The notes below the pieces were generated by a model, which did not search any database, was not told the DNA's origin, and saw nothing but the letters and a program-made list of their open reading frames with translations. This document shows positions 5,513 through 10,321 of a stretch of DNA of 10,321 bases, one piece after another; the stretch's first letter is position 1; every line of letters begins with the position of its first letter. The position numbers and the translations under genes were made by a program. This stretch comes from CAYRVX01 sp964642165 (GTDB taxonomy: Bacteria > Planctomycetota > Phycisphaerae > SM23-33): assembly GCA_964642165.1 (NCBI GenBank), contig CAZXOC010000266.1, positions 1-10,321 on the forward strand. Reading direction: 5' to 3'.

Positions 5513-7825
5513 GTGAGAGGTGACAGGACGGGCTACCGCCGCTGGGCCCTGGTGTGCTTGTGCGCGTCTGTGTCCGCCTCCGCGCCGCCCGCCGCGGCGC
5601 AGCGGACCGTCCCGGCCATCCACCGGCGCGTCGACCGAGCGGTCGAGGCGGCCAAGGCCTTCCTGCTCCGGCAGATCAACAAGGAGGGCATGCCTCCCGG
5701 CGAAGTCCCGCCGGGCGACCCCCGCTTCGGCGGCAAGACGGCCCTCTGCGCGCTGGCCCTGCTGACCGCGGGGGCCGACCCGGCCAGAGACAAGCCGCTG
5801 TCCCGCGCGCTGGCCTGGCTGGGCGACGCCAAGCTGCACGGCACGTACGCCGTGGCCGTGCGGGCCAACGCCTGGTCGCTGCTGCGCAAGCCCGACACGA
5901 TGCCGCTGCTGCGGAAGGACACGGCCTGGCTGATCGACGCGATGAACCGCGACGGCGGGTACACCTACACCTCCTGCGGCGGGCAGCCCGGCGCGACCTG
6001 GGACAACTCCAACGCCCAGATGGCGCTGCTGGGCGTCTGGGCGGCGTCGAGGCGCGGCGTGGAAGTGCCCCTGGCCTACTGGCAGAAGGCCGAACGCTAC
6101 TGGATCGACCAGCAGCAGCCCGACGGCGGCTGGGGCTACCGCGCCCTGCCCGGCGGAGCGCGGACGCGCACGTACGGGTCGATGACGGCCGCCGGACTCG
6201 CCAGCCTCTACATCTGCTTCGACAACCTCCACGCCCGCGACTTCATCCGCTGTGCCGCCGCCAGGGAACGCCCGCCCATCCGAAACGCCCTGGCCTGGCT
6301 CGCCCGCCGCTTCGCCGCCGACGAGAACCCCAACAAGGGCGTGGAGTGGTATTACTACTGGCTCTACGCCGCCGCGCGCGTGGGCCTGGCCAGCGGGCAC
6401 AAGCACTTCGGCGCCCACGACTGGTACGCCGAGGGACGCAGGGAGCTGCTGGCCCGCCAGGGGCCCGACGGCAGTTGGGGCTACGGCGACCGCATCGCCG
6501 AAACGTCGTTCGCGTTGATGTTCCTCGCCCGCGGACGCCACCCCGTGCTGATGAACAAGCTGCGGTACCCGGGCAAGTGGAACGCCCGCCCCCGGGACGC
6601 GGCCAACCTGGCGCGATGGCTCGGCCGCACGTTCGAGCGACCGGTGAGCTGGCAGATCGTCAACCTCGACTCGCCGCTGGCCGACTGGCACGAGGCGCCC
6701 ATCCTCTATCTCTCCGGCGCCGGGCCCATCGAGCTGACGGATCGCCAGATCGACAGCATCCGCACGTACGTCCACCAGGGCGGGATGGTCCTGTCCGAGG
6801 CGGCGTGCAACAGCGGCGACTTCATTCTCGACATGAACAAGGTCTACCGGCGGCTCTTTGCGGACTGCCCGCTGATCCGCCTGCCGGCGATCCACCCGAT
6901 CTACTCCGCCCACTTCCCGCCGAGGACGGAGGCCTGGCTGTCGGGCGTGTCGAACGGCGTACGGCTGCTGGCCGTCCACTCGCCGCGCGAGCTGTCGCTG
7001 GCGATGCAGCTCGGGCCGCGCCAGAGCCAGATGCCCCTCTACGAGCTGCTGGCCAACATCTACATGTACGCGACGGACCGGGGCAGGCTGCGTCCGCGCG
7101 GCGTGCGGTGGTGGCCGGTCGCGGCGAAGCACCCGATCCGCGGAACGGTTCGCCTGGCGCGCCTCAAGCACGGCGGCAACTGCGACCCCGAGCCGCTGGC
7201 GTGGCGGCGACTCGCGATCCTGCTGAACAACCGCCATCGCGTGCGGCTGGAGGTCTCGCCCCTCCTCGAGATCGCCGCGCTGGACGCCGCGCGCCGGCCG
7301 CTGGCCCACCTGACCGGCACGGACGCCTTCGAGTTACGCGACGCCGACAGGCAGGCCCTGAAGCGGTACTTCCGCGCCGGCGGGACCCTCCTCGTCGACG
7401 CCGCGGGGGGATCGAAGCTCTTCTCCCGCACCGTCGAGCGAGAGATCTACCCGCTCGTGCCCGACGGCAAGCCCGGCGAGATGGCCCAGCAGCACCCGAT
7501 CTACCTCGCCGGACCGTACCACCTGGAGAAGGTCCACTACCGCAGGGACTACGCCCTGACCCTCGGCCCGAACGACCGGACGCGCCCGCGCCTGCGCGTC
7601 GTGCTGGCGGGCGACCGGATCGCCGTGATCCACAGCCGCGAGGACCTCACGTGCGGCCTGCTCGGCACGCCGGCGTTCCGGGTGGCCGGCTACACGCCCG
7701 AGACGGCCGAGAAGCTCGTCACCAACATCCTCTTCCACTTCGCGGGCCTTCAGCCCGCCGGCGGCGGAGCGTCCTCGGGCCCGGCCGGGGCGCCCACCAC
7801 CAGGAGCAGCGCACATGAGCGATAG
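5513..7825 (+). CDS. Exported alpha/alpha-toroid protein with tandem DUF4159 domains
   Basis: A 770-residue predicted periplasmic protein. The GTG at 5513 is the first in-frame start that gives a signal peptide (RR at 9-10, hydrophobic 11-22, cleavage near PAAAQ, 26-30). Residues 35-345 hold helical repeats of the prenyltransferase/squalene-cyclase toroid type, with QW-like motifs QQQPDGGWGY (200-209) and RQGPDGSWGY (315-324) and a further NRDGGYTY (145-152). The cyclase DxDD acid motif is not seen, so catalysis is doubtful. Two DUF4159-like domains follow, about 378-520 and 562-746. They repeat the same phrases: TYVHQGGMVLSEA and RYFRAGGTLLVDA, HPIYSAH and HPIYLAG, LLAVHSPREL and IAVIHSREDL, ELLANIYMYA and KLVTNILFHF. 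DUF4159 has no established biochemical function and is often found near MoxR/DUF58 membrane-protein clusters. The gap to sppA is 14 bp, and the 3' end overlaps the next gene by 11 bp. Confidence 0.85.
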   Translation: MRGDRTGYRRWALVCLCASVSASAPPAAAQRTVPAIHRRVDRAVEAAKAFLLRQINKEGMPPGEVPPGDPRFGGKTALCALALLTAGADPARDKPLSRALAWLGDAKLHGTYAVAVRANAWSLLRKPDTMPLLRKDTAWLIDAMNRDGGYTYTSCGGQPGATWDNSNAQMALLGVWAASRRGVEVPLAYWQKAERYWIDQQQPDGGWGYRALPGGARTRTYGSMTAAGLASLYICFDNLHARDFIRCAAARERPPIRNALAWLARRFAADENPNKGVEWYYYWLYAAARVGLASGHKHFGAHDWYAEGRRELLARQGPDGSWGYGDRIAETSFALMFLARGRHPVLMNKLRYPGKWNARPRDAANLARWLGRTFERPVSWQIVNLDSPLADWHEAPILYLSGAGPIELTDRQIDSIRTYVHQGGMVLSEAACNSGDFILDMNKVYRRLFADCPLIRLPAIHPIYSAHFPPRTEAWLSGVSNGVRLLAVHSPRELSLAMQLGPRQSQMPLYELLANIYMYATDRGRLRPRGVRWWPVAAKHPIRGTVRLARLKHGGNCDPEPLAWRRLAILLNNRHRVRLEVSPLLEIAALDAARRPLAHLTGTDAFELRDADRQALKRYFRAGGTLLVDAAGGSKLFSRTVEREIYPLVPDGKPGEMAQQHPIYLAGPYHLEKVHYRRDYALTLGPNDRTRPRLRVVLAGDRIAVIHSREDLTCGLLGTPAFRVAGYTPETAEKLVTNILFHFAGLQPAGGGASSGPAGAPTTRSSAHER

Positions 7826-8192
7826 AGGCAGCAGCGATTCCGCCTACCGACTGATCAGCCTGGCCCTGCTCGTGACGGACTGCTCCCTGCTGTGCGGGCT
7901 GGGGGCGGGCATGTTGGCCCTGTCGGGCGGCCTCGAGGGCGTCTACGCGGACATGGGCGTGGCGCTGCCCAAGCTGACGATCCTGATCCTGGCCGTCCCC
8001 CGGCCGGCCTACGTGGCCGCCGTCAGCCTGCTCGGGATCGCGCTGATCGGGAAGGAGGTGGCGATTCGCCACCTGGCGGTCCGGCTGTGGGTCAACCTCG
8101 CCGTGCTGGTGCTGCTCGTCATCGCGGCGGCGGTATGGGTCGCGGGGATGGTGATCCCCCTCATGCAGATCACGAGCTCGCTCCAGCGCTGA
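7815..8192 (+). CDS. Small three-helix inner-membrane protein
   Basis: A 125-residue integral membrane protein of unknown function. Hydrophobic segments are at about residues 12-36, 53-78 and 90-117, with short polar ends. Between helices 1 and 2 is the sequence VYADMGVALPKLT (43-55). Its aromatic-x-DMG-x-x-LP-x-x-T pattern recalls the segment before the last membrane helix of GspF/PilC-type secretion proteins, although no other part of such a protein is present, so homology is only a suggestion. The ATG at 7815 has AGGAG (7802-7806) 8 nt upstream and overlaps the end of the DUF4159 gene by 11 bp, so it is probably translated by coupling. The operon position suggests it works in the envelope with the SppA peptidase or the toroid protein. 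No catalytic residue pattern is visible. Confidence 0.78.
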   Translation: MSDRGSSDSAYRLISLALLVTDCSLLCGLGAGMLALSGGLEGVYADMGVALPKLTILILAVPRPAYVAAVSLLGIALIGKEVAIRHLAVRLWVNLAVLVLLVIAAAVWVAGMVIPLMQITSSLQR

Positions 8193-8226
8193 TCGGCCCG
8201 ACGAGGGACGCGCCGCCCCCCCGCCG

Positions 8227-8257
8227 CGCGGAGTCCGTCCGCGACGCTTGCGAAGCG
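8227..8257. terminator. Two adjacent hairpins after the sppA operon
   Basis: CGCGGA (8227-8232) pairs with TCCGCG (8238-8243) around 5 nt, and immediately after it CGCTT (8245-8249) pairs with AAGCG (8253-8257) around 3 nt. They lie 35 nt beyond the small membrane-protein stop and about 70 bp before the GH127 start. No T run follows, so factor-independent termination is uncertain; they could instead be leader structure for the GH127 gene. Confidence 0.3.
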
Positions 8258-8327
8258 GCGCCCCGCGGTGTAGGAACGGATCGAGCGCGTCACCGTCGCC
8301 GAAGCCGGACCGGCAAGGAACCGCCCC

Positions 8328-10321
8328 ATGTACGCACACCTGGAGATCCCGCTCATCGCCGCGGCCGTCGTGCTGCTGGCCGCGCCGCTGCTGATGGCCA
8401 GGGACCGCGGCGTGACGAACACCTCCGCCAGCCCGCACGTCCGCCTGCGCAGCGTCGACCTGGACGACGTGAAGTGGACCGAGGGCTTCTGGGCCACCAA
8501 GTTCGCCCTGTGCCGCCGCGCCGTCATCCCGGCCGTGCACCGCGCCCTGAAGAACCCCCGCAACGCCGCCGTGCTGAGCAACTTCCGCGTCGCCGCGAAG
8601 CTCGAACAAGGAACGCACCGCGGCACGAACTGGGGCGACGGAGACTGCTACAAGTTCCTCGAGGCCTGCGCGCACGTCTACGCGGTCACCGGCGAGAAGA
8701 AGCTCGACCGCCTGATGGACGAGTGGATCGGCGTCATCGCCCGCGCCCAGGCACCCGACGGCTACCTCTCCACCAACATCCAACTGACGCCCAAGCGGCG
8801 CCTCGCCAACCCGCACCACCACGAGATGTACAACATGGGCCACCTGCTGACGGCCGCGTGCATCCACCACCGCGCGACCGGCAAGGACAGCTTCCTGAAG
8901 GTCGCCCGCAAGCTCGGCGACTACCTCTACCGGACGTTCCAGCCGCGGCCGGCGAAGCTCGCCCACTTCGGCTGGAACCCGTCGAACATCATGGGCCTGG
9001 CCGAGCTGTACCGCACGACGGGCGAGAAGCGCTACCTGGAGCTGGCGGGGATCTTCGTGGACATGCGCGGCTCGTCCCCGGGCGGAACGGATTTGACGCA
9101 GGACCGCGTCCCGCTGCGCGAGGAGACCATCGGCGTGGGCCACTGCGTCTGCGCGACGTACCTGTACTGCGGCGCCGCGGACGTCGTCGCCGAGACGGGG
9201 GACAAGCGGCTGGGGCGCGCCCTGGAGCGGATCCGGCAGGACGTGACCACGCGGCGGATGTACATCACCGGGGCGATCGGCTCGTTCCGGGGGGGCAAGA
9301 GCCCGCGCGGCGACAGCGTCCACGAGGCCTTCGGCGCCGCCTACGAGCTGCCCAGTCGCACCGCCTACAACGAGACGTGCTCCAACATCGGCAACGCGAT
9401 GTGGCACTGGCGGATGCTCGCGCTGAGCGGCCAGGCCCCCTGTGCCGACGTGATGGAGCGGGTGCTCTACAACAGCGCCCTGTCGCCCCTGAGCATCGAC
9501 GGCAAGGGCTTCTTCTACTGCAACCCCCTCGCCTGGGACGGCGTGAAGGAGGGGCCCTCCAAGCACCACACGGCCGCGCGATGGGGCATCCACCACTGCT
9601 TCTGCTGCCCGCCGCAGGTGGCGCGGACGCTGGCCAAGCTGCACGGCTGGGTCTACAGCGTCTCCGACGAGGGCGTCTGGGTGAACCTCTACGGCGGCAG
9701 CGTGCTCGACACGAAGCTGCCCGACGGCTCGCCCATCCGGCTCACGCAGCGGACGAGCTACCCCTGGGACGGACGCGTGCGCATCCGTCTGGATCGCGTG
9801 GGGAAACGCGACGTGGCCGTCATGCTCCGCATTCCCGCCTGGGCGGGCGGCGCGAGCGTGACGGTCAACGGCAAGGCGTCTCGCCCCGCGGCGAGGCCCG
9901 GCACGTACCTGCCGCTGAAACGCACGTGGCGCGCCGGCGACGTCATCGAGCTGAACCTGCCGATGCCGGTGCGCCTGATGGAGGCCCACCCCGCGGCGAA
10001 GGAGCAGCGCGGCTGCGTCGCCGTGATGCGCGGCCCGATCGTCTACTGCCTGGAGTCGCCCGACCTGCCGAAGGGCGTCGGCATCGACGAGGTGCGCATC
10101 CCCTCCGGCATCGAGCTGACGCCGCACCACGAGAAGGACCTGCTCGGGGGCGTGACGGTCCTGCGAGGCACGGCCGTGCGCGGCCGCGGCGAGCCCAAAC
10201 CCGCGGCCGCGCCCGCGAAGGCCGACGGCTGGAAGGGCCTGCTGTACCGCGAGCGGAAGGCCACATCCGGCAAGCCCCCCGCGGGCAAGCCGGTGGACAT
10301 CACGCTGATCCCCTACTACGC
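8328..10321 (+). CDS. Secreted GH127-family glycosidase, probable beta-L-arabinofuranosidase (3' end cut by window)
   Basis: The frame is open from the ATG at 8328 to the window edge, 664 full codons. AAGGAA (8315-8320) is 7 nt upstream. Residues 1-23 form a signal peptide or signal anchor. The rest matches glycoside hydrolase family 127 (formerly DUF1680), typified by HypBA1 from Bifidobacterium, which removes beta-L-arabinofuranose. The opening VDLDDVKWTEGFW is typical, the (alpha/alpha)6 barrel spans about 40-440, and beta-sandwich domains follow, with RIPAW at 501-505. The catalytic set is intact: Glu333 (HEAF) corresponds to the general acid/base, Glu349 and Cys351 (NETC) to zinc ligands, and Cys426-Cys427 (CFCCPP) to the nucleophile/zinc pair. 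The last visible residues, ITLIPYYA, are the family's C-terminal strand, so probably only a few tens of residues are missing. A Pro/Ala/Lys-rich linker (about 620-655) interrupts the last domain. Other GH127 linkage specificities are possible. Confidence 0.92.
   Translation, partial: MYAHLEIPLIAAAVVLLAAPLLMARDRGVTNTSASPHVRLRSVDLDDVKWTEGFWATKFALCRRAVIPAVHRALKNPRNAAVLSNFRVAAKLEQGTHRGTNWGDGDCYKFLEACAHVYAVTGEKKLDRLMDEWIGVIARAQAPDGYLSTNIQLTPKRRLANPHHHEMYNMGHLLTAACIHHRATGKDSFLKVARKLGDYLYRTFQPRPAKLAHFGWNPSNIMGLAELYRTTGEKRYLELAGIFVDMRGSSPGGTDLTQDRVPLREETIGVGHCVCATYLYCGAADVVAETGDKRLGRALERIRQDVTTRRMYITGAIGSFRGGKSPRGDSVHEAFGAAYELPSRTAYNETCSNIGNAMWHWRMLALSGQAPCADVMERVLYNSALSPLSIDGKGFFYCNPLAWDGVKEGPSKHHTAARWGIHHCFCCPPQVARTLAKLHGWVYSVSDEGVWVNLYGGSVLDTKLPDGSPIRLTQRTSYPWDGRVRIRLDRVGKRDVAVMLRIPAWAGGASVTVNGKASRPAARPGTYLPLKRTWRAGDVIELNLPMPVRLMEAHPAAKEQRGCVAVMRGPIVYCLESPDLPKGVGIDEVRIPSGIELTPHHEKDLLGGVTVLRGTAVRGRGEPKPAAAPAKADGWKGLLYRERKATSGKPPAGKPVDITLIPYY

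Noticed and set aside
5303..7309. A 668-codon minus-strand open frame opposite sppA and the DUF4159 gene.
   Set aside because: It has no recognisable domain and a biased composition, while the plus strand carries a well-supported protein with signal peptide and repeats.
5513..7825. Calling the toroid protein a squalene-hopene cyclase.
   Set aside because: Only QW-like repeats are present, the DxDD motif is not seen, the protein has a signal peptide, and half of it is DUF4159.
7719..10130. An 803-codon minus-strand open frame opposite the GH127 gene.
   Set aside because: It is low-complexity Arg/Ala/Gly/Val/His-rich text made by high-GC codon bias; the opposite strand encodes a clear GH127 protein with all catalytic residues.

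Overview
The window is a GC-rich stretch, roughly two thirds G+C or more, with tightly packed bacterial genes. The gene content looks planctomycete-like or from a nearby PVC or deep-branching uncultured lineage. The main pointers are a secreted alpha/alpha-toroid plus tandem DUF4159 protein, a paired set of uroporphyrinogen-decarboxylase-like proteins of the HSDG type, a GH127 enzyme, and a methionyl-tRNA synthetase whose connective region lacks zinc-knuckle cysteines. This taxonomic call comes from memory of protein families and was not tested by any search.

Layout. (1) Positions 1-508, minus strand: the N-terminal third of metG, running off the left edge. (2) 509-694: a divergent intergenic region holding a 6-bp-arm inverted repeat close to metG and a perfect 12-bp palindrome. 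(3) 695-1780, plus strand: an exported tetratricopeptide-repeat protein. (4) 1781-1995: a convergent spacer with three GC-rich hairpins, two of which share sequence. (5) 3902-1996, minus strand: a two-gene unit of URO-D-superfamily proteins coupled by an ATGA overlap. (6) 3903-4346: a divergent regulatory region containing a good candidate promoter for the URO-D pair, flanked by two copies of a 14-bp direct repeat. (7) 4347-8192, plus strand: a compact operon of an SppA-type membrane serine peptidase, an exported 770-residue toroid/DUF4159 protein (14-bp gap) and a three-helix membrane protein (11-bp overlap). (8) 8193-8327: a spacer with two back-to-back hairpins. (9) 8328 to the right edge, plus strand: an almost complete secreted GH127 glycosidase, probably a beta-L-arabinofuranosidase.

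How the genes may work together. The URO-D pair stands as its own transcription unit, with hairpins at one end and a possible operator/promoter at the other. It may be a pair of methyltransferase-like or decarboxylase-like enzymes, but the substrate is unknown. The sppA/DUF4159/small-membrane-protein operon is an envelope module: a signal-peptide or membrane peptidase, a periplasmic toroid protein and a small membrane partner. The GH127 gene suggests breakdown of arabinose-containing plant or algal polysaccharide. No RNA gene, CRISPR array, insertion sequence or phage gene was seen. I do not see a clearly new defence or mobile system. The most interesting signals are the operator-like direct repeats, the metal-ligand differences in the URO-D pair, and the internally duplicated DUF4159 protein.
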